From Chalara sp. BL73 (Eukaryota > Ascomycota > Leotiomycetes > Helotiales), in the NCBI GenBank assembly GCA_918026815.1, contig CAKJVC010000049.1, forward strand, positions 372,001 through 436,000: a DNA stretch of 64,000 nucleotides. The letters run 5' to 3'. Positions within the stretch are counted from its first letter, which is position 1, and every line of letters starts with the position of its first letter. The notes under the pieces are model-generated. The model did not search any database, was not told the origin of the DNA, and saw only the letters and a program-made list of their open reading frames with translations. Shown piece after piece: positions 1-12,146 of the stretch. Made by a program: the position numbers and the translations under genes.

Positions 1-2575
1 GTTCGTCAGTCAAAGTAGCATGTTTAGTAAACATAAACACCTACTTGTCTTTGGAAATTTTTTTGATTGCACTATCCGCCTGACAAAGAGCTTCTCTTAA
101 ACCAGCGCTTTCTTTATTATTCTGCAAGAGCAAACACAGTATAAGTAACTGACTATCAGAGCTCAAGTTCCGATGAAAGTGAAGGAAAATTAGCGGAGAA
201 TCTGTGCTGAACTCAATCCTATTCAAACCCTCGAGCACAATGTCTGGCAGCCTAGGGACACTCTCATGCCGCCGAAGCAGCCTCGCCTTTGTGGCTTCGT
301 GAAGGAGGAGGCATGGCGATGGTTGAAGATCGCAGACTAGACCCTCAGAAGATGATTCGAGGATTCGGCAAGCGTGGTATTCCTGCTGCGCTGTAGTATT
401 ATTGGATGCACCTCGCTTCCGCTTGCCAATTTTAGATGGTCCAGGGTCAAGTTTAGGGTGGTTGTATCCATTCTTGGATAGCTTCGTCTCAAATGTGGAA
501 GGCTTGATATCCGATTCGACACGTTTGTAATCATCCGAGCTCTGAGAACCACCCTGTGAACCAAGGTCTTTCTCATCATCAGAGCTAGACAGCTGTTTAT
601 ATTGTCTTTGCTTTGCGAGTAATGTTCTTGCTACCATCAAATGACTTGCATCTCCGCTGCTGACACGCGAGCTCTGTAGATCGTCGAGGTTATGTATGGT
701 TTCATATTTAGTGCTTGAACGAGAGAGATCTTTTTGTCCATCCTGTTGTACTTTTGGTCTCTTTCCCTTTCCCGAAGGACGATAATTCTGATGCCCTTCA
801 CTGATCTGAGAAGAGTCATGAATAGAGAGCTCATCTTTCTCATCGAAATATCTTGAGGTATTGGAGTGCTTCGGCTTCTTGGAGGGTCGCTTAGTCTCCT
901 CATTGTCGTAGATGACTTCAATGCGATCGTCAGGATCTTCAAATGCATCATCTAGTCGAACGGCTGTATACGCAGGTTCCATGCTATTGGAGCCTTCTCT
1001 TGATGCTGAATGGCCTGAGTTTCCATTGGTACTCGGCTGTGAATTTTTGCGCCGTTCCCGTTTTCGTCTTGGATTCACATTGTCTTCAACAACTCGATAC
1101 TCTTGCACACCTGTGTCTCTCTTCAAAACTACACCATTTGAGCCTACATTCTGATGACTTTGTGATGATCGTGTGAGAGATGCCCTTCTGTTCGGTTGAG
1201 CTGATTCACCTGCTTCGAGAACTATGACTTTGTTGTGATTTGGAAGAGAGGTACGTGTTCTGGGAGGGTTGTGTTTTCCATTCTGTAGGTCGAAAGGCTT
1301 TTCTCGCGAATATACCGCCTGAGTGCTTGGAGTTTGTGCTAGAGTATTCTTAACCTTGAAGCTGCCGATATCCTTAGGCTTCTAAACGCTATTAGACAGT
1401 ACGTAACTCCAGAAGAGCCTCTCACCATCTTTACGCTCCCAAAAAGCCTAGGTGAGCGGGGGTTCACGGCACGCGAATTGGCAGTATTCCAAGTACGCCT
1501 ATAAAGAATGTTAGGCTTGCCTTATGGTGTGTGAATGCGAGAAATACCTTGGGACGGGAAATCGAGGTTCAAGGCGTCTATGTCGTTCAGGTCGCAAGCT
1601 GGAAACACAACATTAGCGGTCCTGTAGCAGTTCAGCCTAAGGTCTAATGTACCATCCGACTGCTGCTTCCTTCGGCGCGTCCTCTTTTTTGAAGAAACCT
1701 GGGGTGTGATGTGCCCTGGCATATCTATCGGCGTACCAGTCTTTGGCGTCGCTGCTTCTTTGTTAAAACGTCTCAAAGCTGTGGTGGCAAAAAAGACGTA
1801 CTTCTTTATTTGAACTGCGTCCTCAAGACTCCGGCCATAACGCTTGAGAATGGGTGCTGAGTGAGTGGGTTTGATCCGCGTTGAGGACTCTGCGTTGCCT
1901 TCCTTTTCCTGGAGGTTGAAATGTTAGTGGTTGGATTGTCCCCAAACGGGTGCTAGCCGATGATCATGGACAAGGGATACAATCAACTAGTTGATGATTG
2001 GCGTGGAACGACGACAACAACATGTAACATACATAAGCAGTACTCTCTCCATCCGAGTCCAAATCGATCAACTCACGAAGGACTGTTCTTCCTAGCGCAT
2101 CTGTGTGCCGAATAAATGAATTATATGATAGCGTAGCCCCTGCCTTTGTTGCCATTGCGGATAGTAGCGGATCTAAAGTTTTATTTGGCGTAGGCGATAA
2201 AGTTCTTGGCCGTATATATCTATTCTGTGATTTTTCGGTCGCCCGGAATGAATCCGCTGAGCCAAAGGCGTCAGCCCAATTGACATTTGTACTGTTGTTT
2301 ATATAGGTAGGAATATTTTCGCGTTGAATATTTCGAAGCTCTTCCAGATCCAAGTCATCCATGGCCGTGCGCTTGCCGGACAGCGTCGTGCCTTCTGCAT
2401 TTTGACGTCCCCGAAGCCTCTTTGTTCCTACATGGGAGAATCGAGCAATGATATCTTGAAAATTTACGGCAGAAAGTCCTGCTGGTGCCTCAAGGGCCGC
2501 CCTCTCCAATGTATTCACTTCCTGTAGACCCTTCAAATCTGCTGAGGAGCCTGGCTCGCACCGAGTGGCAGCCAT
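1..2575 (-). CDS. Ulp-like (SUMO protease-type) protein, N-terminal part; runs off the window
   Basis: A multi-exon gene whose 3' end lies beyond base 1. The start is the ATG at 2575 in a GCCGCCATGG-type context. Exon-like reading frames are 2575 to about 2033 (donor GTATGT), about 1908 to 1548 (donor GTATTT after a PSQG codon stretch), and 1381 to about 44 (acceptor TTTAG, donor GTAGGT). One short exon between 1498 and 1425 was not resolved. The protein is polar, Ser/Lys/Arg-rich and low-complexity, then has a folded-looking stretch (RLPDIVLEGLNRIEFS, then LIFLHFHRNLSSDSQLL). This resembles the region before the catalytic domain in fungal Ulp2-type C48 proteases. The catalytic His/Asp/Cys domain would be outside the window, so the family call is an inference. 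It could instead be an unrelated disordered nuclear protein. Confidence 0.4.
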
Positions 2576-3978
2576 GGCGGGGTGTGGATAGATATCGCGA
2601 ATATTACAAGTTGTTGAGGAATGAGAGGGATGTGGATTCTCTAAGAGGTGGACCCCCTGAGGTTCAGGGATCCTATGGAAGGGAGGTGAATAGATTATGC
2701 TGCTTGAGCGTGAAGCTTGAGCGATGGCTTGTATTCGCAGATGCCAGGGTCGTGTAACCCTAGGCTCTTATCTGAAAGCACTGCGTCTTGGAAGCTTCTT
2801 GTTTTTGACGCAGTCCCTCGATTAATCAGCTTTTGCTCGCTGAAAACGCTGCTCTCGAGAATGGAGTCATTGATAGCCTCAAGTTCTCGGATTCATAAAG
2901 ACGAAAAGTATTTGCGGCTGGCATGCGGCGGCACCAGGGTATCGCTGCTGGTTATAGATAATGAAATGCTGATATGTGGATTGTGAAGGAGCTGTCTCGT
3001 TGAGCATGAGACCCAGGTTGAAAGTGCGTCGGCAAGTCTCACTATGGTGCAGTTCTGGTGGAGATCTTCAGATCCTCTAGGAGGCATGTACATAGGCCAG
3101 CCTTACTTCACCTCACCTCACCTTTTCTTTGGCGTCTAGTCCTTCTTGTCAGCTGCTAGCATACGGTTATGTACAACAGAAATTGCTTCAACTCTTCTGG
3201 CATTGAGATTAACACGGTATTCTACTTTTTGGGGGCAGTTTCGGTCAAATGCTTTTAGCTGGATGAGTATTGTTATCCGTAGGGGGCAAGGCAGTCGAAG
3301 TCGATTTTCCTGAGCTTCATGGTTGTCGTGTGACACTGCGAGGGAAGAATTTAGATAGAGAAATACTTCCAAAATCAAAATTCACATGTATTCAGCAATG
3401 TGACGTAGATCAAGGAGGGAGTTGAGGGCATGTATAGCACTTCTGCAAGCCCTAGTAGCACATAGGCAGCCAACACATATACTAGCTGACGGTGGCAAAG
3501 AGAGTCAGCTCCGCGGTGTTTAATTATAAGCTAGAAATTGTGATCGGCCTAATGATTGTCTTATGCGCTTTTGTAGTTTTTCCTATATCATGTGCTGTGT
3601 GGTATGCACAGGTTGACTGAAACTTATAATTCCTCAGTCAAGAGCTTCGCACAAACCAATTATACCATGCTCTATTGAGTTTCACTCCAAATACTCTACA
3701 ACCCATAATACTCGCAGCATTTGAACGAATTCTTTCCTATTCCAACTCACCATCCCTCTAGAAACATTTTTTGGTTGTGCACCCAGTATCATCTGTCTAC
3801 CTCGGAAAACCCCTGGCCATGCATATTGACCGAAAGCACAGCAGAATAAGGCATACATTTTACGATTCTTGATACAACTGTACAGATAGGAGACTTTGCA
3901 ATGAAGAGCCGCATCGGTATGCCCATTCCAATCTATCCCGGAAATCCATCTACAAGTCTCTCCCCTCACACTTCTCAT
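2576..3978. other. Spacer without a supported gene
   Basis: Between the Ulp-like gene and COX6, both on the minus strand. It should hold the promoter of the first and the 3' UTR of the second. The longest minus-strand frame (3136-3378) has no upstream exon, splice sites or recognisable family, so it is not called a gene. Confidence 0.5.
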
Positions 3979-4748
3979 CTACTTTTCCTCCGGATACAGG
4001 TCCTCCTTGAGGGCGACTCCCAGTTCTTCCCGCAGCGGCTTCAACTCTTCCAAGTATTGTTCATATTGGCCCTTGTTCTCGACCTTTGCCTTGATACCTA
4101 TTCCCACCATGAGATTAGCAAACTTCTGTCATGAGAACCGTGTTCTCATCCCAACTGAGCCGAGTGACGAGAGGTATGTGCGATTCCTACCTTCGAAGAT
4201 CCGCACGGCGGTAGGGAAGTCATTGACTCGTCTTGCAGCCTTCAATGCAGCAACAAGAACGGATGGCGAAGGAACAAGATCGTATGCAAAAGCATTATTC
4301 AGGTTGCGCTGTTCACACGATATTATGATTAGCCCTTATCCTTACTCTGATGGCCCACCCGATCGCACCTCCTCCCCGTTATCAAAGACGCACCTGAAGC
4401 TCGAAAACATCCTGTACTTGCTCAAACTCCTTCTCGAATCTAATAGTCCAACGCAAACAAGTTAGCAATTGCCTTTCGTTCCACGTCATGCTATCGCATA
4501 AATACGCCAGCTTTCCGAGGAGGGGACGAGTCAATTGACACATACCTAGCAGAAAATTCCTCAAAGCTCTCTTCCGCATGAGCATCACTCATCACCCTCG
4601 CACTTGTGCTGAAGCTCGCACTCCCGCTAGTAGCCATTAGAGCTGGGACAGCATACACAATACTGTTGCTGCGGGCGAAGCTCTGTCGTATGCCATTGGG
4701 GCGGAAGAATGTTCGCCCCGCGATACGGAGCAATGATGTCGACGACAT
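3979..4748 (-). CDS. COX6: Cytochrome c oxidase subunit VI (subunit Va family)
   Basis: Nuclear-encoded subunit of mitochondrial respiratory complex IV. There are four coding exons. The first has an Arg/Ser-rich mitochondrial presequence (MSSTSLLRIAGRTFFR...) followed by SDAHAEESFEEFSARF. The second gives EKEFEQVQDVFELQ. The third gives RNLNNAFAYDLVPSPS and an alpha-helical ALKAARRVNDFPTAVRIFE. The last gives GQYEQYLEELKPLREELGV, ending DLYPEEK before the TAG at 3979-3981. These are the hallmarks of the COX5A/Cox6 helical-repeat fold on the matrix side. Splice junctions keep the frame (AG|GTATGT, CAG|GTGCGT, GAAG|GTAGGA). The start is the ATG at 4748, immediately before the presequence. Length and order match fungal Cox6. 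Confidence 0.95.
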
Positions 4749-5540
4749 TAGGAAACACGAATTGGTATTATTAGTTTTGGTGGTGAGGGTGGATTGAATG
4801 GAGAGCTTGACGGGATCTGGAGGGTGGTTAGGTTGTGAACTTACGATTTTCCAGGAGATGAGAATGGACTAGCCTTGATTGGCTACGTCAGGTGGGGCCA
4901 AATTTTACCCTGTTCGTTCATGCCTGAGGGTGATACTCTCAGAACCGAGTTCATCACTTTCATGCGAGGGATGAATGGAATCTTGACCTGCAGAGGGGCA
5001 TCATTGATCATCTTGTGTTGCCATTCTATCAATAAAATGAACCGAATTGTAGCATATACATAATTCTGATTAAATAAACTGAATGCATCTCAATGGGAGG
5101 CTTTGGACCGCGGTACGTTGAGAATCGGGGAGACTGTCCGTCGGAATAACCTCCACATAGATCCATAAGCTTCTTGCGGCTGCCACCGTGAGTCTCGACT
5201 GAAGGGCCGAATATTCAAGGGATGTCATATCACGTCACAGTCATACTCCTCAAGCCAAAATACAAAACCATGCTTCAATCATATCAGCTCTGGTTGGAAG
5301 CAGGATATCAGTACCAATCAGCCCGTCTTCACCAAGTGATCCATACTGCCATAATAGATATGTAAATTTCTTCCTAAGTAGCCCAACGCTCTGTGTGCTC
5401 TGATGCAATCGATCTACCACGCCATGAAATCCCAGGATCGCTTGCTCATGAGGCTTATGAGACCATGCCAGTTTTACCTCCCCCAAGCGCCTTGCAAATA
5501 TACCGCAGAATGATACCGTACATAATCACAATGCTTAAAT
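4749..5540. other. Intergenic: COX6 promoter side and UBP15 3' side
   Basis: No supported gene. The short frames seen have no family resemblance and no matching exons. Confidence 0.5.
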
Positions 5541-8500
5541 CTACTTTAAGAACAGTTCCTGTTGGCCACCATTCCGTAATTGTCTATGCTTATCCACATG
5601 GTCCAAACCGAGGAAATCCTCACTGGCAGTTTTCTCCCAGATAATATCATCATCTGTGAGATATTGTGGTTTAGGATTCGGGAACGACTGTTTTTTAACC
5701 ACAGCAAACTTAATCTTTTCAAAGGCCTTTCCTTTGATGCCGATGCGCTGTTCGAGTCGCTTCTTCGTTTCCGAAAATTTCTCGCCTTCCATGATTCTGA
5801 AATAGAAGGGTATTCCATGGGACTTCGCAGGGTCTTTCTCAAAGTGGAAAGTGCTGATAAAGTCGGTCTGTTTCTCGTCACGTTCATCCTCTGGTACGCG
5901 TTCTGCAACTAGCTTCACATAGTCATTTATGTTGGAAACGCTGGTTTCGTGGCTAAGAGACCGGTGTATTTTGTTGTGGCTGGTGACTTCATAGACTCGA
6001 ATTGCACCTGCCTCAAGTTCTTTCTCAAGTCCGGCCTTCATGATGAGAATAGCGATGATATCAGAAACACTCCCATTTTTGGGAGCGAGTACATCGAAGG
6101 TTTCCTATTTATCCATTAGAGACGTCTAGTAGCGAGGGTAGAGACAGAACTTACTTCCTTGGTGATGTCATCACTCCACCAAGTGACCTTCAGAAGTTTC
6201 TTGGTTTCGAGCTCTGCTAAGCTCATATCTAAGACCTCGTACATCAGCGAATCGGTTTTCTGATTGGTATTGGCGAAGGTTGATGGCTGAAGAATATTGT
6301 GCAGAACCTGGGTATTGATGCGCTTGACAGGATTTTTGGGGTTGCCGTTGTTTAATACCGTGTAGAACTTTAAATGCGTTGGTCGAATATCCAACTTTTC
6401 GCCAACTCTAGCGGCTAGCTGTTCGTATGTGGTCTTGGAGCTAAGCTCCAGGCGGAATCCTGGATTATCAGGTTGCTTGACCCACGGTAAGAAAGTGACA
6501 GTTTTCTTGTGGATCAGGAAGTCATAAAAGCTTCGAACATCTTCAAGTGTAGATCCTACTGTACTTCTTGATGAGAGCGATCTGTCACCAACGTCAGCAA
6601 GTGATTTTTCACTGGTGGGGAAGCATAAGTACTTTTGGTTCGCTTCCGTGGATGCGTCTGTGCTATTGTCTGCAGCACTGTCACTGGGAGCCTTCTGGAA
6701 GCATACAATGTCGCCATCTTGTAATTCAGCAGCTTTTAATGTCTGCTTAGCTTTAAGAGGCTCAATCATTTGAGGTTTGATCTCCTACATAACTGTTAGT
6801 CATTGACTGCTGGAAAAATATCACTAAAATACCTCAAAGAGTGATATCTGTGTCTCCTTTGGCCAGTTCAACTTGCTTATAATAAGGCTTCCCAAATCTT
6901 CGACCCTCTTCTCTCTACTTATGTAGACATGACCAACGCCTGACAGAGTTTGCTGTTCATAATCGAAATGTTTGAAAAAGATGCAGATCAAATCGCCATG
7001 TGGACTGGGCCATTTAGGCTCACCATCCTCACTAACATCTTGACAAACCTCAGCCCAAAGTCGGAGTTCTGTAGATCGCATGGCTGTCTTCTGGTGAACG
7101 GCCTCTAAAGTTGCATCTCGCTCTTGCAAAGGTTGATCTGGCCGAGTCGTTTTATTCTGACGATTAACCATATTCCAAAAACGTAAAAGTTTTGGATCCA
7201 TGTCCAATTCAGCTCCAATCTTCTCTGTTAGTTGCTGTAGGGTAGACTGTCTCAAGACACGATACAATTTGGCGGCGCCTGGGTTTTCTTCATTTGCTGG
7301 AACATCCCATACAGTGAGATCTGTTCCGCCGAATGCTCGGAAGGTGTTTTGGGTGATCACTTTAACGTTCATGTAAAGATGTGATTCTTCCCGCTCCTTC
7401 CTTCGTGCCTCACGTTCTGCCGCCTCGGCTTCGAATCGTTTTTCTAGGCATGTTAGCCTGGTTATTGTTCAGTAGTATGACAAAGCTTACGGAGATGTGA
7501 TGGAGTATCATCCACAGTCAGAGGCAGCAGTATCTTCTCAGCTCGACTTTGGCGAATGTAAACAAGCATATATGCGCTGCTGGTGCGAAGTATGGGTTTT
7601 CCATACTTGTCTAATTCAGGTTTGCCATCTGCAGTTAGATAGGGGCCTCCATAATTCTCCTCCAAAACCTCTCTCATCGTTGCTTTATTGACACGGTCAT
7701 CATCATATCTATAAAACCACCCGTCTATTGTAGGTCGTATAAAAGCGTAATAATGCCCGGCGTTCAGATCACCAGCATGCACAAGAACACTATGAAGCTG
7801 ATAGATATAAGATTCCGACTTATCTGCGTCATTTGATAGGTAGGGAGTAGCATCGAATGTCTCAGGGAATTCGTATCTTGAGTTGACCTTCGTCATGGCA
7901 TCCGCCTCGATATTGTACTCGAAGCGCTTCAGCTGCAAGTTGAGGATATCAGGAAAACTCTCGAAGATGACGCCTTTGTTGGCATCCTGTAGTTTGTACT
8001 CATCGCCGGCATAATACTTGTTGTCGCCGTCCATCGTTTCGACACTTATATAATCCGCGAGACTCTGCTCCAGATTTTTGGTTCCCTGAACGTTCAATTG
8101 GATATCCCAAAAGTCCTCCACACGAGAGGACACATAATCAACGTGTATACACTCTATATAGGTCCTTACCTTCGCAGAGAAGAGCTGGGGAAGAACATTC
8201 TCCGCCTGCGTTCCTTTCATCTTTTCTTCCAAACGCTCCATCAGCTTACGAGAAAGCTCTTGCACATCCTGCTGTTCAAAAATTTGCTTCGTATCCCAGC
8301 CAAATGATTTTGTGAGCTCGTTGGTACTAACAGCATTGGAGGAGATCTGAAGTTGGTAAAATAGGCGTTGAAGTGTATATGCGCTATTCTCAAGTGTTTC
8401 CTCATCCTGTGTAGGAATCTGGTATACAGCCTGGGAAAGTTAGTAGAGGCATAGATTTTGTAGAACAGCACTTGCCTTTCTGAAAGCATTAGTTAGATAC

Positions 8501-9533
8501 AGGGATTGCAGGAGGGAGTTTAAGTAGCAGGTTGCTCCTTGATTCTTGAGTCCGGCAAAGCCGGTCTCTTTTTTAGAATCATAATTATGAAAGTTGTGCC
8601 ATAGAACTCCAGTCTCATCCTCGACAATGCGGACATAGGCAGTCATATTTGCCTCATCATTTTCCACTAATGGCCTGCCATGGCCTTCCCAGTTGTTGTG
8701 GAATAGCTTCCGCAATTCTACAAATCGCGTAAATCCCCAGTCCCCTTCTTCGCCTGTAAATCGGTGGTGAGCAGTATGGAAGTGGTATATCGTAGGATCC
8801 TTAGGGTTCCATAGGACCAGGGCAAACTGCACACAGCACACAAAATCATCCGGCGGTTTATCAGTAAATCCGTGCTCGAGATAGAACGAAGCTTGATCGA
8901 CAGAGTTTCCAGTTGGAAACATAAGAATACGCCTAGAAATATTAGCTCCATTCTCAAAAACGGGTACACATGTATAGCTCTACTAACCATGGGAATCCGC
9001 CAGCTTCGAAGACAGGCCCACGGGTCCTCCTCGGCAGTTTTCGCCAGTCCTTTATCTCCCAAGTATTTATGGTGTCCGATAATATGCGAGGCTGCTCTAG
9101 TAGGGGAGGGAGGACAGCCTCTTTCATAACCTCAACTATCAAGTATATTAGCAGATAGCAGATAGCAGCAACTGGGTCGACAGTCTTACATTCATCGGCA
9201 CGAGGTTTCTCTGATGGTGTCTCCAGATCTCCGTTAGACTGATCTAGGGTAATAATGGCAACATCGTCCTTCTCATTCTCGGATTCTCCGGTGTCCAGCA
9301 TGTGAGTGTCATTGGTCGCGTCCAACGATTGTATGTTTAAGCCATTCAAGTGGTCCTGCACATGATATATATTGTCAGAATTTAGGTATCTGCTGTGTGG
9401 CGGCGAGCGCTCGAATTTGTTTTGTCTGAAAGCCATAGGAGCCATGGTGGATGAGGTAACAATCTGCTATTTGGAGGGGAATGAGGGGCGATAGAAGTGG
9501 TTAAAGAGAAGACAAGCTACTCACGCTCGTCAT
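5541..9533 (-). CDS. UBP15: Ubiquitin carboxyl-terminal hydrolase of the USP7/Ubp15 type
   Basis: Cysteine deubiquitinase that removes ubiquitin from substrates. Domains in order: an acidic N-terminus; a MATH/TRAF domain (from INTWEIKDWRKLP to the NNWEGHGRPLVENDEA region, about residues 100-270); the USP catalytic domain with Cys box GLKNQGATCYLNSLLQ and His box NAGHYYAFIRPTIDGWFYRYDDD; then long USP7 C-terminal ubiquitin-like modules (LYRVLRQSTLQQL and YFRIMEGEKFSETKKRL regions). It ends FLGLDHVDKHRQLRN. At least seven exons, including about 9445-8954, 8922-8440, 8265-7462, 7372-6824, 6769-6116 and 6041-5541. The first exon is probably only three codons (ATG at 9533, donor GTGAGT, acceptor AATAG near 9460). 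Alternatively translation starts at the ATG at 9445. Both catalytic boxes are intact. Confidence 0.93.
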
Positions 9534-10313
9534 TTTGGGAAGAAGGCTGCCTGCCTGAGGTTATGTGCAAAGTCGTAAACAGAAAGCAGCAATAATCAGC
9601 GAATAATAAGATATGGCAAGAGTGAATTGGCAACGGTGGTATGGGCTATGGTGGTGGTTTGTGCCTTCTGGTTTATGAACCTTGGCCAAGAGTGGTAAGG
9701 TTATGGGTGCTGCCAGGCTGGGCGATTGGTGGCGGACCACAATGACAATGACGCTGTCTGAGTGGTACATCGAGGGTTGATTACCTATAGGCAGCTGAAG
9801 ATACAAGAGATAGAACATTCGGATCCACCCAAAAAGGGAGAGAATCTCTAAATCACATATGTCAAAATGAATGCACAGGAAAATCTGACTTTGGTTTTAT
9901 CATGTATATATGCTTGGGTGTCCTTTCTTTGATGTTCGCCATCAGGCGAGGCTGAAAGAAATAACGCCGCCGAGGGTGTCACTATCGAGGCACAAGGCTA
10001 TTTAGCCTAGCCAAATCTATAATACGCACCATTTCTTTCATACTTGGACAAATTAGGGCTTACTATCTCATTCTTTAAAGGGCAATAACATCCTCTTATT
10101 ATGCCGTATCACGAAGTGCAAAAGCTATCAAGGCTGAGATGTGAATTTTGGTATTATTCGAGGTGGGGTATCTAGCCGCTAGACGCACTGATGGACACAC
10201 ATCATCTATTGATGTTGAAAAAAAGAGATATATCCCCGAGCATTGACTGCTACGTAGAACCAGATCGCCACCATGCATGTTTCCTCCTAAATTTGCTGCT
10301 TTGCGTGCAAAAC
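9534..10313. other. Intergenic: UBP15 promoter and SFH5 3' side
   Basis: Holds the UBP15 upstream region and the SFH5 3' untranslated region. No gene supported. Confidence 0.5.
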
Positions 10314-11739
10314 CTATGCTGCAGCAGTAGGTTGATCACCAGTGGCATCCTTTGCCGTATCTGGAATGGGAGCATATTCGACGGTACGGCCATCCTTAAG
10401 ATCTGCAGAAGACGAGAATCAGCTTAGGTGTACATATAGAGATCTAAATGTGGGCGATATACCCTAAGATCTTGTAGGGAGGATATGCATACCGAGTTTA
10501 CCTTCTCCGCCATATGGCTTTGGCAAATGCTTTCCAATACTTGGTAGCTCCCCAGCTAAACTCTGTCCATAACTTAATAGGTGAAACTTCTTTATAGTCT
10601 CGGGGCTCAAAAATAGCTTCATGGCGGCAAATACCCAAGCCATGAGTACAGGTATCTATAACATTGAACAAGTACATAAGTACGATCCTATAGAGTCATA
10701 TATACGGGTTAAAGATAATCAGGGTACACTTACATTAACAAAGAACTTCTCCTTTAATAGCTCAGGATAGGCCATACTAAAGACTTTAATAACCTCCGTC
10801 GAGGCAGCCTTTATAACAGGATCCATTCTTAAGAAGCTGACATTAAGATAGTCATGAACTTGGATCGTTCGATATGGATCAACACCATTTTCTGGGATCT
10901 TCTCAGTAGCTGAGGCAAGATCAAGTTCCTGGACGGAGAGTTCCATTAGAGCCGCCCTCCACTTGATGAATCTAACAATAGTCAGCAAAGGTGTGCTGTA
11001 GAGGAACATTACGAAAATAATACTCCTCCAGATTTCCAAACGTAGCCTTGTTGTCCTTCACAGCTCCATAGATGTTCCAAGTGATTATCTCTTTTTTCCC
11101 ACCATCAGTTCCGGGATAAGTCGTGACGTAGCCGACACCTCCAAACTTGGTAGCATCAAACTCGTTATCGGCAAGAAGCTTAGCTGGCTGAATTTTTTTT
11201 CTCCATTTAAGGGCTTCGATCAATTGAGCTTTGGCCTTAGCAACATCCTTGTTATTCGCTCGCAGAAACTTCTCGAGGACGATAGTTGTAGGAATATGAG
11301 AGCCCTCAGAAAGCTGGACACCCCACATCTCAGTATAGTCGGCAGTCTCCATAATGAACGGAAGTTCTGCCAAAAGTGCTATGAGAGGTCCCCCTGGTGG
11401 AGCTAGTACTGGTGCCTGTTTTTCTGTTTCCTTTTCCGTAGCCACTGTATCAGTAGTAGGTATTACTGGCTTTGGCTCGTCCACGGTCAACTTGTCAAGC
11501 TTCTCCGCTGTGTCCGCGACCTGAGCAGCTGTTTCAGCTTGAGCAAGATCTGCGTTTGTCGCAATGGGATTGCTGGCATCATTTGGTCCAGGAATATCGG
11601 TCTTCGGCTCTCTGATAACTGCTGAAGCTGGAACTGTGGTTGGAACCACGCTTGGTTGATTTTCTGTAGCCATATTTGGAAAATCTGACTCTCGTAGAGT
11701 TGTTGATGAAGGAGAAATATCACCTGAGGCTGTAGCCAT
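10314..11739 (-). CDS. SFH5: Sec14-like phosphatidylinositol transfer protein SFH5
   Basis: Non-classical phosphatidylinositol transfer protein of the CRAL-TRIO (Sec14) family; the yeast homologue acts at ER and plasma membrane contact regions and regulates phosphoinositides. It has a long Pro/Thr/Ala-rich disordered N-terminus (about 130 residues), then LLAELPFIMETADYTEMWGV and LEKFLRANNKDVAKAKAQL, the CRAL-TRIO N-terminal helices. The lipid-binding lobe follows (GGVGYVTTYP, YRTIQVHDYLNVSFLRMDP, FSMAYPELLKEKFFVNVP, AWVFAAMKLFLSPETIKKFH, LPSIGKHLPKPYGGEGKL). The C-terminus is DATGDQPTAAA before the stop at 10314-10316. Introns lie near 10970-10985, 10700-10735 and 10415-10495. The ADYTEMWGV motif and the disordered head match filamentous-fungal Sfh5 better than Sec14. 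Confidence 0.9.
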
Positions 11740-12146
11740 TCTGGGCTCTGTGTGCTAGTTATCAAGTATAGCTGTAGCTCTATCACCTTATCGCAATCGT
11801 TGCAGTAGTTGCCTTAGAGAAGCTATGGCTAATCTTTAAACCGGATGTATACATTATTTAGATCAAGCCTACCGATGTTTTGGATTCCTTGATGCGTTGC
11901 ACATTCTTAAAATATCATCACACTTCTAGTTGCTGAGAAGATTAATCATTGATGTACAGTTTGTACTCCTTCTCGCGTGCATGTGAAGATACCCATGCCT
12001 CCGATAACGCGGGGTGAAGAATACAAGACGAACAACGTATGAGTCAAATCTAGACTAAGCATTAGACTAGCTCCAGTATCGAATACGGAGCCATACAGCA
12101 TTTCTAGTATATCGTTATATATCTGGTTTCGTATGGAATCGACGGA
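11740..12146. other. Divergent intergenic region, SFH5 and mitochondrial kinase
   Basis: About 400 bp between two start codons on opposite strands, so it should hold both promoters. No ORF of note. Confidence 0.5.

Noticed and set aside
3136..3378. Minus-strand frame of 80 codons downstream of COX6
   Set aside because: No family resemblance, no exons or splice sites around it.
3682..3978. Minus-strand frame of 98 codons
   Set aside because: Falls in the 3' UTR of COX6 and shows no conserved features.
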